Assembly (NCBI RefSeq): GCF_038235435.1
Contig: NZ_CP151275.1
Location: 2,914,001 to 2,978,000 of the forward strand
Direction of reading: 5' to 3'
DNA length: 64,000 nt
From: Niveibacterium sp. SC-1
Lineage (GTDB): Bacteria; Pseudomonadota; Gammaproteobacteria; Burkholderiales; Rhodocyclaceae
Shown piece by piece: positions 34,139 through 43,013 of this stretch; the stretch's first letter is position 1; each line of letters begins with the position of its first letter. The notes under the pieces are model-generated. The model was not told the origin of the DNA and did not search any database. It was given only the letters and a program-made list of their open reading frames with translations. A program made the translations under genes and the position numbers.

Positions 34139-34957
34139 ATGTTTGCCATCAAGACTGCCTATCTCTCTGAAAAGGGAGGACGGGTGCGCAATGAGGACGC
34201 CTGCGGCTACTGGGTCTCCGGCCACCTGGGCTGCTGGGTCGTTTCCGACGGCGCCGGCGGACACGGCAGCGGCGACGTCGCCTCCCGGATCGTGGTCAGC
34301 ACGATCCTGCAGACCTTCTCCCAGAACGCCTTTGTCGCCGCGGAGTACGCAGCGCAACTGCTGCACACTGCCAACAACGCGGTCATCAACGCCAAGCGCA
34401 GCGGCATCACCCGCGACAACATGCACGCGACCGCGACCCTGCTGGTGATCGACGCCGAGGCCGCTCGTGCGATCTGGTGCCACGCCGGCGACACTCGTCT
34501 CTACCTCATTCGCGATGGCCGCATTGTCCACCGCTCACGCGACCACAGTCTGGTGCAGAACCTGATCGACGCCGGCTATGGCGGCGAGGAGATCATTCGG
34601 GGCCATCCCCAGCGCAGCCTGCTGACCTCAGCCGTTGGCTCCGACGACCCGATCGAGCTCGCCGTGGGAGGCGAGAACCTCTCCTTGCTGGCCGGTGACG
34701 TTTTCCTGATCTGCACGGATGGCTGGTGGGAATACGTCGACGAGCCCCTCATGCTCGAACTGCTCGCGCGGAGCGGCTCACCGGAAGACTGGCTCGCCCG
34801 CATGTCGGCCGCGCTCAACGGCACGGTCAATGGCGAGAATGACAATTACACTGCCATGTGCATTTACGTTGAAGCGGTCGAGTCGCCCACGACCGTCATC
34901 CGGCCCGCGGAAGCCGAAACCGCAGCCGGAGTCCTCTCACTAGGAGACCCAGCATGA
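34139..34957 (+). CDS. pppA: PP2C-type Ser/Thr phosphatase PppA
   Basis: The product has 272 residues with PP2C metal-binding motifs: RNEDA (17-21), SDGAGGHG (36-43), CTDGWWE and the late NDNYTAM. PppA reverses kinase phosphorylation of Fha and switches T6SS off. It lies 17 bp after tagH and overlaps the lipoprotein gene by four bases. It completes the kinase-Fha-phosphatase set, although the kinase is encoded 25 kb away. Confidence 0.92.
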   Translation: MFAIKTAYLSEKGGRVRNEDACGYWVSGHLGCWVVSDGAGGHGSGDVASRIVVSTILQTFSQNAFVAAEYAAQLLHTANNAVINAKRSGITRDNMHATATLLVIDAEAARAIWCHAGDTRLYLIRDGRIVHRSRDHSLVQNLIDAGYGGEEIIRGHPQRSLLTSAVGSDDPIELAVGGENLSLLAGDVFLICTDGWWEYVDEPLMLELLARSGSPEDWLARMSAALNGTVNGENDNYTAMCIYVEAVESPTTVIRPAEAETAAGVLSLGDPA

Positions 34958-35625
34958 CCGCCCGTTTTCCCTCGGCCCGTCGCGCCCTCGCTGCCGCGCT
35001 GCTTCCGCTGCTCGTACCGGCGTTTACAGGCTGCGCGACGGTCGATGACAAGACCCAGAGTGCTGGCATCGGTGCGGCCCTCGGTTGCGCAGCCGGTGCA
35101 GTGCTCGCCAAAGTCACTGACAACGACATGGCAACCGCCTGTGCCGCAGGTGCCGTGATCGGCGGCATCATCGGCTACCAGAAAGCCCGCAACGCGGAAA
35201 TCGAGCAGGCCAACCAGGCGGCTCAGGCGGTCACTGCCGTCCCGGGCGCCAAGCCCGCGCCGGTCCAGACCGAGCAGGTCGCGGTAAAGGACAAGAGCAC
35301 TGGAAAAACCGAGCAGGTTGCGGCCTTCAAGTCCGTCTCGGTAGACATCCCTGCAAGCCAGATCAACACGCCCGAAGGCAAGGAAGCCCTGCGCAAACTC
35401 AACGACTACGCGCGCAAGGTCGCCGCGGAACGCGGGGAAACGGTAGACGTCACGTACGCCGCGAACTCGCCCGACAGCGTCAAGCAGAAAGTTGCGCTGG
35501 AGAAGACGCGCGAAACCGTCGGCAAAGGAACAGTCGTGCGCAATCTGAGCTATGACACCCAGATTCCCAAGAACATCTACCGCGTCAGCGTAGAGGTCAA
35601 GAATCCGACGCGTGTAGAAGTCTGA
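34954..35625 (+). CDS. T6SS-locus lipoprotein with glycine-zipper region
   Basis: The product has 223 residues. An Arg-rich N-terminus and hydrophobic segment end at FTGC (Cys27), a plausible lipobox, and a Gly/Ala-rich membrane-active stretch follows (residues about 38-72). The second half (KSVSVDIPASQIN, RVSVEVKNP) is soluble and periplasmic. It occupies the position where tssJ usually lies after fha/pppA but does not look like TssJ to me. It may anchor or gate the membrane complex. The ATG overlaps the pppA stop. Confidence 0.72.
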   Translation: MTARFPSARRALAAALLPLLVPAFTGCATVDDKTQSAGIGAALGCAAGAVLAKVTDNDMATACAAGAVIGGIIGYQKARNAEIEQANQAAQAVTAVPGAKPAPVQTEQVAVKDKSTGKTEQVAAFKSVSVDIPASQINTPEGKEALRKLNDYARKVAAERGETVDVTYAANSPDSVKQKVALEKTRETVGKGTVVRNLSYDTQIPKNIYRVSVEVKNPTRVEV

Positions 35626-35653
35626 TCAGACCAGCACGCTCGCTCAGACGAAA

Positions 35654-35683
35654 AAAAGGGCGCGTCCGATGACGCGCCCTTTT
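35654..35683. terminator. bidirectional rho-independent terminator
   Basis: AAAAGGGCGCGTC (35654-35666) and GACGCGCCCTTTT (35671-35683) form a perfect 13-bp stem with a 4-base loop, with A's before and T's after. It separates two converging genes and ends the first long T6SS operon. Confidence 0.9.
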
Positions 35684-35772
35684 CGTTCCCGGCCCACTCC
35701 CGATGTCCGCGCCAGCGGCACCGGGCGCATCACTCGATCGAGCGGGCTTACGGGGCGGCGGAGTTCCAGCGG

Positions 35773-36471
35773 TCAGGGTTTGACGCCAGCATCGGCTTTT
35801 GCCAAGCCGGACTTGTCGAGTCGAATCAAGGTTTCGATAAGCAGGACGTCAGGATCACCGCCCTTGCGTGCCCCCGCTGCGGATGGCTTGCCCGCCTTCC
35901 GCTCGGAATTTCCCTGCACGCGCACGGCGTCCTTTCGTTTTGCTTCACCGCCCGCAGGGCGTGACGGCGTCGCTGCATTCGCTGACGTGACGCTCAAGGC
36001 AACCGGTGCCGGCACGGGGTTCTCGGCCGTCAGCGCCTTCACCGCACTTCCATCCGTCTGCAACGTCCCTCCTGGTTCCGCAAGAGCCAGGCCAGAAGGA
36101 GCAGACAACGAAGACGCCTCCGGAAGATGCTCGTCGCTGATCTGCGCCGCGGCAGCCGGCACCGGCGGTTGGGCTTGAGCCGCCGCAGGCTTGTCCGCGC
36201 CGCGGACCGCAAGCTGCTCCGCAGACGCCACAGCTTCGCCCAGCGGGGCACGCTGCGTCGAGAAATCGAAGGCCGCATAGACACCTACGGCCACCGCCAG
36301 CAAGCCAATCGCCGATCCCGCCCGCAAAAGCCTGCTCCCACCCGGCCCTCGTGTCGCCTGAGCGGGCCCGAGCGTCACCAGCACGGGCACCCCGTCCGCA
36401 AGCACTTCGCTGCCTAGAAACAGACTGGGCATCCGCGGCGCAGACGGCACCGGCTCAAACGATTCCTGCAT
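35773..36471 (-). CDS. unknown single-pass membrane protein in T6SS locus
   Basis: The product has 232 residues from the ATG at 36471 (AAGGA nine bases upstream). A short cytoplasmic N-terminus, one transmembrane helix at about 51-68, then a long Ala/Pro-rich low-complexity periplasmic tail. There is no recognisable domain; it is not TssL or TssJ. It is the only minus-strand gene inside the forward T6SS block. Its role is unknown. Confidence 0.65.
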   Translation of the reverse strand: MQESFEPVPSAPRMPSLFLGSEVLADGVPVLVTLGPAQATRGPGGSRLLRAGSAIGLLAVAVGVYAAFDFSTQRAPLGEAVASAEQLAVRGADKPAAAQAQPPVPAAAAQISDEHLPEASSLSAPSGLALAEPGGTLQTDGSAVKALTAENPVPAPVALSVTSANAATPSRPAGGEAKRKDAVRVQGNSERKAGKPSAAGARKGGDPDVLLIETLIRLDKSGLAKADAGVKP

Positions 36472-36747
36472 GACGCGATTCCTTGATCGGCAAAACCGGA
36501 CACTGCCGGGACACAAACGATCCCTCGTTCCGCACAGTCGGGCATGCAAAAAGTCTCAGCCAATTTGCATACGCCTTCAAAAGCCCCATGGCGAACGTAT
36601 ATTCTATGCGCTTCGCATCGCGCAAAACACTAACAAGTTCTCGCCTGCCGACGGCATGAACAACAAAAGAGAACGACCGCTCGTGCATGACTTCCGCATT
36701 TCCCCGCTCCGCTCGGACCGTCCGGCTCGAGTCAGCCCCCACAAACG
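36472..36747 (+). promoter_or_regulatory. intergenic region with candidate promoter for the tagX-tssM operon
   Basis: This 276-bp region is less GC-rich than its neighbours. On the plus strand TTCAAA (36576-36581) and TATATT (36598-36603), 16 bp apart, could be -35 and -10 elements driving the genes from 36748. The region also has to hold the start of the minus-strand gene. Confidence 0.4.
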
Positions 36748-37605
36748 ATGACCGAGAACTCGAGCGCCGCCGCGCTGGCGCTTGCCGCATTCGGCTATCT
36801 GGCAACGATTTCCGTCGCATTGGCCTTCTGCCTGTTCGGTGGACTCCGGGCTGCCGCGCGCAACCGCCTCTTCACAGCCTGGAGCGCGATCTTGCAGGCC
36901 GCCACGCGGTTGCCGCGGCGCATGAACTTGTCAAATGCCGTCGTCACCCCGGGCCCGCAGGGAATCGCACGGAAGACACCGAATCCAGCCTGGATCGTGC
37001 TTCTCCTGATCGCCGTGCCGCTCTCTGCGCTCGTCGGTGCTCGGCGCTGGATGCATCTGGAGGGTTACGCGGACCTTGGCCTGCCGGGGAGTCAGGTCGT
37101 TGCGGGCCTGCTCGCCGGAGAGCGTCTCAGTCCTCCGCTTCCGCTGCCGCCCGAAGTCTTCACGACGCGCGAGCTGCTCGCCGAGCGCCCGCTCATTGCG
37201 TCCGCGAGCCGGGACTGGAATCTGCTGGACGACGACTTCTCGCAGAAGCTGCTGCATCTCTTTCAGCAGATGCGCGACGAGGGATACGAAATGGTGCTTC
37301 TTGAAGGCTATCGCAGCCCCGAGCGCCAGCAGAAGCTCGCGGACGAAGGCCCTCAGGTCACGCGCGCGGGAGCCTTCCAGAGCTACCACCAGTACGGGCT
37401 CGCCGCGGACTGCGCGTTCTTGCGTCAAGGTCGCATCGTGATCTCGGAGCGCGACCCTTGGGCGATGCGTGGATATCAAAGGTATGGCGAGCTGGCCGAA
37501 TCCCTCGGCCTGACCTGGGGAGGACGCTGGAAGATGATGGATCTGGGCCACGTTGAACTGCGCGGCACGCGCAAGCTCGACCCCGCGCGAACGGGTTCCC
37601 AATGA
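36748..37605 (+). CDS. membrane-anchored M15 (VanY-type) peptidoglycan peptidase, TagX-like
   Basis: The product has 285 residues. Two hydrophobic helices (about 9-31 and 82-97) precede a soluble M15 domain. Zinc ligands are visible as His214 and Asp221 in SYHQYGLAAD and His268 in DLGHVEL, with Glu270 and Arg189 (EGYRSPERQ) in the active site. TagX of Acinetobacter is a peptidoglycan endopeptidase needed for T6SS to cross the cell wall; this protein probably does the same in the periplasm. It overlaps the PAAR gene by four bases. Confidence 0.82.
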   Translation: MTENSSAAALALAAFGYLATISVALAFCLFGGLRAAARNRLFTAWSAILQAATRLPRRMNLSNAVVTPGPQGIARKTPNPAWIVLLLIAVPLSALVGARRWMHLEGYADLGLPGSQVVAGLLAGERLSPPLPLPPEVFTTRELLAERPLIASASRDWNLLDDDFSQKLLHLFQQMRDEGYEMVLLEGYRSPERQQKLADEGPQVTRAGAFQSYHQYGLAADCAFLRQGRIVISERDPWAMRGYQRYGELAESLGLTWGGRWKMMDLGHVELRGTRKLDPARTGSQ

Positions 37606-37871
37606 GCCGCCCGCTGATTCTGGTCGGCGACCAGACGAGCCACGGCGGGGTCGTCATCACGGGCACACCTTCAAGCGACGTGGGCGGCAAGAGCATCGCC
37701 CGCGTGGGCGACAAGGTCACCTGCCCGAAGCGCGGCCACGGCCACACCACTACGATCGTCAGTGGCGACCCCACTTGCTTGATCGACGGCCAGCCCGTCG
37801 CACGACACGGCGACAAGACCGCCTGCGGCGCGACCCTGATCGCCACCCAGTCCGACACGACTGACGTCTGA
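37602..37871 (+). CDS. PAAR domain spike-tip protein
   Basis: The product has 89 residues and is a bare PAAR domain, opening SRPLILVGDQTSHGGVVITG with several His/Cys residues for zinc (TCPKRGHGHTTT, PVARHGDKTACG). It caps VgrG and may recruit effectors. It is separate from the DUF4150 PAAR-like protein, so two kinds of tip are available. Confidence 0.92.
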   Translation: MSRPLILVGDQTSHGGVVITGTPSSDVGGKSIARVGDKVTCPKRGHGHTTTIVSGDPTCLIDGQPVARHGDKTACGATLIATQSDTTDV

Positions 37872-37890
37872 ACATGCTCGGAATTCGCTC

Positions 37891-39258
37891 GTGCTAGCGC
37901 TCGTCCGTCCGCTCCTCGTTCCTCTCGTCCTCATACTCGTGTGCTGGTTCGGCGCCGCTCGCTGGCTGGGCCATGGCAGCAAAGGGATAGAAAGCACTGA
38001 TCTTCTGGTCTGGTTCGTTTTCATTCCAGGAGGCTTCCTCGCGGCGTGGTTCCTCGCACGACGTGCCTTCACGAACAGGGACGCCGCACCGTCGGCGCCG
38101 GCAAAGAGCGCGCCCCCCGCGGCGGCGGCAACGGAGGAGGCATCCGGCACCCAGCCTATGCCGTTGTTCATCACGATGGTCCGACTCCAGACTGCCGGCG
38201 GTTCAAGCCCCACCGAGCTCCTGAGCACGCTTTCCGCCGGAGCGCCGCTGGCTCAACCCGATGCCGCGCTGGTCAATTGGCAAGGACTGCCAGTGCTCGC
38301 GGCACCAGTCGCCTCGCTCGACACGACGCCTCACGAAACCTGGGTCGACCGCTGGACCGAAACACGCGACGAGGCCCCCACGCCGCTGCTACTTCGCGGC
38401 CTGTCCCTTGCGGCGGAACCCGCGCTCGAGTGCCTGGACGCGCTCTGCCAGGAAGCGCTGGAGGCCCGCACGGACGCCGGAGCGGAAACTCAGCGAGTCC
38501 TCCTCAAGGTGCTCGCGCCTTCGCCGCTGCGCCTGGCGCTCGACGACTACCTGCAGGCCCAGTTGGCCACTCGCTGGGGTGAGGTTCTGCCGATCCGGCT
38601 GTCCGCTGCGCCCGCGCAAGCCTATGAAGACGCACTGCGCGCTGCCCACGAGTTCGCTATCCCGGGCCCGTCGGACCAGTGCGATGCCCTGCTGATCCTG
38701 GCTTGCGACAGCCTGTACTCGGAGGACGCTGCATCCGCGCTCGCGAGTCGCGATCCTTCGTTGTGGCCGGGAGAAGCCGGGGTCGCCATTGTGCTCAAGA
38801 CGAACCCGACCTCGCATACGGATGTCATGGCAAGACTCGACGCACCCCGTGCCGGCCGGCGCTCCCGCGCTCTTGATCATCGCGGCAGCAACGCGGACGA
38901 CGCTGGCCGACTGCTACTCGACTGCCTCGGCGAAGCGATACCTCCGGAGACGATCGCAGCGGTCGTCAGCGATTGCGACCATCGTGTGCCCTGGCTCGTG
39001 GAAGCAGCCAGAGCCATGAGCGAACACCTGCCGCATCTGGACCCCGTTGCGGACCACCTCGCCCTGGGGCGCGTACTCGGCAGCACTGGTGCGGCCGCCT
39101 CCGCGCTCGCGCTCGCCGCGGCCGCAAATCTCGTGCAAGAGCGGCAGGCGCCTGTCCTCCAGGCCGTGCTGGGTCACGATTTCGAGCAGAGCTTCGCCCT
39201 GCTGACGCCCTACACGCCCGCCACAGAATCATCGACCGTTCACCCGGCAGACTCATGA
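37891..39258 (+). CDS. T6SS-locus membrane protein with ketosynthase-like soluble domain (tentative)
   Basis: The product has 455 residues from the GTG at 37891. Two transmembrane helices (about 5-22 and 36-56) are followed by an Ala/Pro linker and a large soluble domain. The segment DALLILACDSLYSEDAASALASR with a following PGEAGVAIVLKT closely resembles the thiolase-fold signature of the protein at 26507-27637 (AIVIGADSLL, then PGEAACALLL). It lies immediately upstream of tssM with a four-base overlap, the place where tssL usually is, but has no TssL features. The function is unknown. Confidence 0.68.
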   Translation: MLALVRPLLVPLVLILVCWFGAARWLGHGSKGIESTDLLVWFVFIPGGFLAAWFLARRAFTNRDAAPSAPAKSAPPAAAATEEASGTQPMPLFITMVRLQTAGGSSPTELLSTLSAGAPLAQPDAALVNWQGLPVLAAPVASLDTTPHETWVDRWTETRDEAPTPLLLRGLSLAAEPALECLDALCQEALEARTDAGAETQRVLLKVLAPSPLRLALDDYLQAQLATRWGEVLPIRLSAAPAQAYEDALRAAHEFAIPGPSDQCDALLILACDSLYSEDAASALASRDPSLWPGEAGVAIVLKTNPTSHTDVMARLDAPRAGRRSRALDHRGSNADDAGRLLLDCLGEAIPPETIAAVVSDCDHRVPWLVEAARAMSEHLPHLDPVADHLALGRVLGSTGAAASALALAAAANLVQERQAPVLQAVLGHDFEQSFALLTPYTPATESSTVHPADS

Positions 39259-42200
39259 ACACACTGCTCAACTTCCTGTCCGATCGCCGCACGCTGGCCT
39301 GGATCGGATTCTTCGCGCTGGCAGCCCTGCTGACGCTTTCGGTGCAGGCGCTGCGCGTCGGCTTCGCCTGGGCCATCGGGATCGCGCTGGGCATCACGGC
39401 CGTCGCACTGGCGCTATGGTTGTGGCGCAAGCGCCGCGCGCGCCGCGCCAGTGACGCCATCTCCGGCATGCTGGAGGAAGACGCGCAGCGTGCCGTCCAG
39501 AACGCTCCGCCGGCCAAACGTGCCGAGGTCGAAGCCCTGCGCAAGCGAATGCTCGACGCGGTGCGCACCATCAAGACGTCGCGCCTGGGCGAGACGACCG
39601 GACACGAAGCGCTGTACGAGCTGCCCTGGTACCTCGTGATTGGCAATCCGGCCGCGGGGAAGAGTTCCGCCATCGTGAATTCCGGACTCAAGTTTCCCTT
39701 CTCCGACGGTGCGGGCAGCGTCATCCATGGCATCGGTGGCACCCGTAGCTGCGACTGGTTCTTCACGTCGGAAGGCATCCTGCTCGACACGGCAGGCCGC
39801 TATTCGATCTACGAGGAGGATCGCAGCGAATGGCTGTCCTTCCTGCGACTCCTGAAACGCCATCGCCCCAAGGCACCGGTCAATGGCATCGTCATCGCCG
39901 CCAGCGTCGCGGAACTGACCCAGAACCGCCCCGAGTACGCCATCAACCTCGCGCGCCAGCTGCGCATGCGCATTCAGGAACTCTCGTCCGAGCTCGGGGT
40001 GTTCGCGCCGGTCTACGTGGTGTTCACCAAGACTGACCTCGTCGCCGGGTTCGCCGAGTTCTTCGAGGATGCGGACGCTGCCGAGCGCCAGCGCGTCTGG
40101 GGTGCATCGCTCCCCTACGACGGAGAGAACAAGCACGATGCCGTGGAGGGCTTCGATCGCGAGTTCGATCTCCTGAGCGAAGGTCTTCGCGAGCTCTATA
40201 CGAGCAGGCTCGCGCTCGCCCGCAATGGCAGCCTCGGCGCAGGGGTGCTGACCTTCCCGCTCGAATTCGCGGCGATCCGCCAACCCTTGCGCACCTTCAT
40301 CGCCACGCTGTTCGAGGAAAACCCGTTCCAGTTCAAGCCGATCTTCCGCGGCTTTTACTTCACGAGTGCCTTGCGCGAGGGCACGCCGGTTTCCATCTCG
40401 GATCGCAAGCTCGCATCGCAGTTCTCCCTGCGCATCAACGACCTTCCTGCGGGCAGCACGGCCAATTTCCAGGGCAGCGGCTACTTCCTCGCCGATCTCT
40501 TCTCGAAGGTCGTTTTCGCCGACCGCAATCTGGTCAAGCAATTCACCTCGCGTGCCCGGGTTCGCCTGCGTACCGGGGTATTCGTCGGCGCGGTCGGCGT
40601 CATGTCAGTGGCACTCGGGGCGTGGGTCTGGGCCTTTGTCGCGAACCAGAAGCTCGTCGCCAACGTGCACGCAGACCTTGATCGCGTGGTCCAGATGCAG
40701 AAGCAGCGGCCCGATCTCGCGGCACGCCTGGAATCCCTGGAAATCCTACAGGACCGTCTGCAGCAGCTACAGGTCTACCAGACCTCGAAGCCCCTTTCAC
40801 TCGGCTTCGGGCTCTACCAGGGTGACAAGCTCGAAGCCCAGTTACGCGAGGAGTACTTCAAGGGCATGCGCACGCTTCTGCTCAAGCCGACGACCGACGC
40901 CATCGAAGCCTATCTGCTGGAAGTTAACGCAAACGGCAATGCGCTGTCTCCCGCCGCAGCCACCGCTGAATCAGCGAACGCCGCCAGCAAGGGAACCGCG
41001 CAACAGACGAGTTTCCTGTACTACAAGGATCTCTCGCCCACCAACGTCGAGGACGCCTACAACTCGCTCAAGACCTACCTGATGCTGGGCGACCGAAACC
41101 ACCTGGAATCCGCGCATCTGAATGACCAGCTGACGCGCTTCTGGCGGGTCTGGCTCGACAGCAACCGAGGCAACATGCCGCGCGAGACGATGGTGCGCAG
41201 CGCGGAGCACCTGCTCAACTTCTTCCTCACTCAGATCAACCAGCCCGATTTCCCCACGATCGAGAACCGCCTGGCCCTGGTCGATCAGGTCCGGGAGCAA
41301 CTGGCCCGTGTGGTACGGGGCATGCCGGCCCGCGAACGCGTCTATGCCGAGATCAAGGCCCGCGCGGCAACGCGCTTTCCGCCGGTCTCCGTCGCCAGCA
41401 TCGTCGGCGAGGACGACGCGAAGCTCATCTCGGGCAGCGCCGCGATCTCGGGCGCCTTTACGCGTGACGCCTGGGAGAAGTTCGTCCAGCCCGCGATCCG
41501 GGATGCCGCCAACAAAGATCTGCAGTCCACCGACTGGGTTTTGAAGACATCCACGCGAGAAGACCTCACCCTGCAAGGCAGTCCGGAGGAAATCGAGAAG
41601 GCACTGGTCGCGATGTACAAGCGCGACTATGGCGCCGAGTGGAAGAAGCTCGTGCAGGGTGTCGGCGTGGCCGGCTTTGGCGACTTCGAGGCGGCGGTGC
41701 GCGGACTCAATCGTCTTGGCGATCCGAGCACTTCACCGCTCAAGACGCTGATGGCAGCCGTCTATCGCGAAACCTCCTGGGATACGCCGTCGGCAATGAG
41801 TTCCGTGCTGGATCAGGCGCAGAACGGCTTTGTTCGATGGTTCAAGGAGATGATCCTGCGCCAGTCACCGGCGCCGGTAGCCATCAATGTCGCGACGTCG
41901 GGTAGCTCGGCAACAGGCGTCGTCGGCCGCGAGTTTTCTGCCATCAGCGCCTTGATGATGCCGCGCGGCGAGGACAAGAGCGTGCTGATGGATGGCTACC
42001 TCGCGCGCCTTTCCGCGGTGCGCAGCCGCTTCAACCAGATGAAGACGGCCGGCGATCCCGGGCCTTCCTCCCGTGCGCTGATGCAGCAAACCTTCGACGG
42101 CAATGGCGAGCTCGCCGAAGCCTTGCGCTTCGTCGACGAAAGCATGCTGGTCGGAATCGAGGACGCGCGACGCGCGACGATCCGCCCGCTGCTGGTCCGG

Positions 42201-43013
42201 CCCCTGATGGAATCCTTCGCCGTCATCGTCAAGCCGGTTGAAGGTGAGGTGAACAAAGTCTGGCAGGCCCAGGTGCTCGATCCTTTCAACCAGGCGCTCG
42301 CCACCAAGTATCCCTTCCAGGCTGATTCACGCGTGGAGGCGACGCCGACCGAGATCGCCCAGTACTTCGGGCCGGACGGACAGATCGGCAAGTTCGTAAA
42401 CAGCACGCTGGGCAACCTCGTCGTACGTCGCGGAGAGACCTTCGCACCGCGCACCTGGGCGGCGATGGGGGTCACGTTGAACCCGGAGTTCGCCTCGTCC
42501 TTCCCGCGCTACATCGCCGCGGCCGGTGCCAGCTCCACTTCCGGCGCTGCCGCGGAAGAGCCGCAGACGCTCTTCCAGATCCTGCCCGCACCGGCCCCCG
42601 GGGTGAGTGAATACACCATCGACATCGACGGCCAGCAGTTGCGCTACCGCAACGCGATGGCCGAATGGAGCCGCTTCCGCTGGCCAGGCACAGGCACCCC
42701 CGGTGCGCGCATCACGGCGATCACCAACGATGGGCGCAGCATCGAGGTGGTCAATTTCCCCGGGCGATTCGGACTCGAGAAGCTGATCGGCTCCGCCACC
42801 CGCGAGCGCAAGCCGAACGGCGATTTCGATCTGTCCTGGAGCGCCGGACAAGCGAGCGTGAATGTCACGCTGCGCATCATTAGCAACCGCCAGGCCGCTC
42901 CGGCCGCGCAAGCCTCTGACAACGCGGCACCGCAAACCCTGCGCGGTCTCAAACTGCCCAACTACGTTCTCGGCCCTGCCGCCGTCACCGCGCAAGAAGG
43001 TCAAGGCAAATGA
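39255..43013 (+). CDS. tssM: type VI secretion membrane complex protein TssM (IcmF)
   Basis: The product has 1252 residues from the ATG at 39255. Two N-terminal helices (about 15-56) are followed by a cytoplasmic NTPase domain with Walker A GNPAAGKS (130-137), a third helix at about 441-463, and a large periplasmic part ending in the TssM C-terminal domain (YTIDIDGQQLRYRNAMAEW). TssM spans the inner membrane, normally with TssL, and contacts the lipoprotein TssJ; neither partner is encoded nearby. It overlaps tagF by four bases. Confidence 0.96.
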   Translation: MNTLLNFLSDRRTLAWIGFFALAALLTLSVQALRVGFAWAIGIALGITAVALALWLWRKRRARRASDAISGMLEEDAQRAVQNAPPAKRAEVEALRKRMLDAVRTIKTSRLGETTGHEALYELPWYLVIGNPAAGKSSAIVNSGLKFPFSDGAGSVIHGIGGTRSCDWFFTSEGILLDTAGRYSIYEEDRSEWLSFLRLLKRHRPKAPVNGIVIAASVAELTQNRPEYAINLARQLRMRIQELSSELGVFAPVYVVFTKTDLVAGFAEFFEDADAAERQRVWGASLPYDGENKHDAVEGFDREFDLLSEGLRELYTSRLALARNGSLGAGVLTFPLEFAAIRQPLRTFIATLFEENPFQFKPIFRGFYFTSALREGTPVSISDRKLASQFSLRINDLPAGSTANFQGSGYFLADLFSKVVFADRNLVKQFTSRARVRLRTGVFVGAVGVMSVALGAWVWAFVANQKLVANVHADLDRVVQMQKQRPDLAARLESLEILQDRLQQLQVYQTSKPLSLGFGLYQGDKLEAQLREEYFKGMRTLLLKPTTDAIEAYLLEVNANGNALSPAAATAESANAASKGTAQQTSFLYYKDLSPTNVEDAYNSLKTYLMLGDRNHLESAHLNDQLTRFWRVWLDSNRGNMPRETMVRSAEHLLNFFLTQINQPDFPTIENRLALVDQVREQLARVVRGMPARERVYAEIKARAATRFPPVSVASIVGEDDAKLISGSAAISGAFTRDAWEKFVQPAIRDAANKDLQSTDWVLKTSTREDLTLQGSPEEIEKALVAMYKRDYGAEWKKLVQGVGVAGFGDFEAAVRGLNRLGDPSTSPLKTLMAAVYRETSWDTPSAMSSVLDQAQNGFVRWFKEMILRQSPAPVAINVATSGSSATGVVGREFSAISALMMPRGEDKSVLMDGYLARLSAVRSRFNQMKTAGDPGPSSRALMQQTFDGNGELAEALRFVDESMLVGIEDARRATIRPLLVRPLMESFAVIVKPVEGEVNKVWQAQVLDPFNQALATKYPFQADSRVEATPTEIAQYFGPDGQIGKFVNSTLGNLVVRRGETFAPRTWAAMGVTLNPEFASSFPRYIAAAGASSTSGAAAEEPQTLFQILPAPAPGVSEYTIDIDGQQLRYRNAMAEWSRFRWPGTGTPGARITAITNDGRSIEVVNFPGRFGLEKLIGSATRERKPNGDFDLSWSAGQASVNVTLRIISNRQAAPAAQASDNAAPQTLRGLKLPNYVLGPAAVTAQEGQGK

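Noticed and set aside
35773..36471. possible TssL or TssJ
   Set aside because: One central transmembrane helix and a low-complexity tail; no TssL cytoplasmic domain, no lipobox.
36470..36751. 93-codon plus-strand frame upstream of the M15 peptidase
   Set aside because: No ribosome-binding site or domain; it covers the presumed promoter region.
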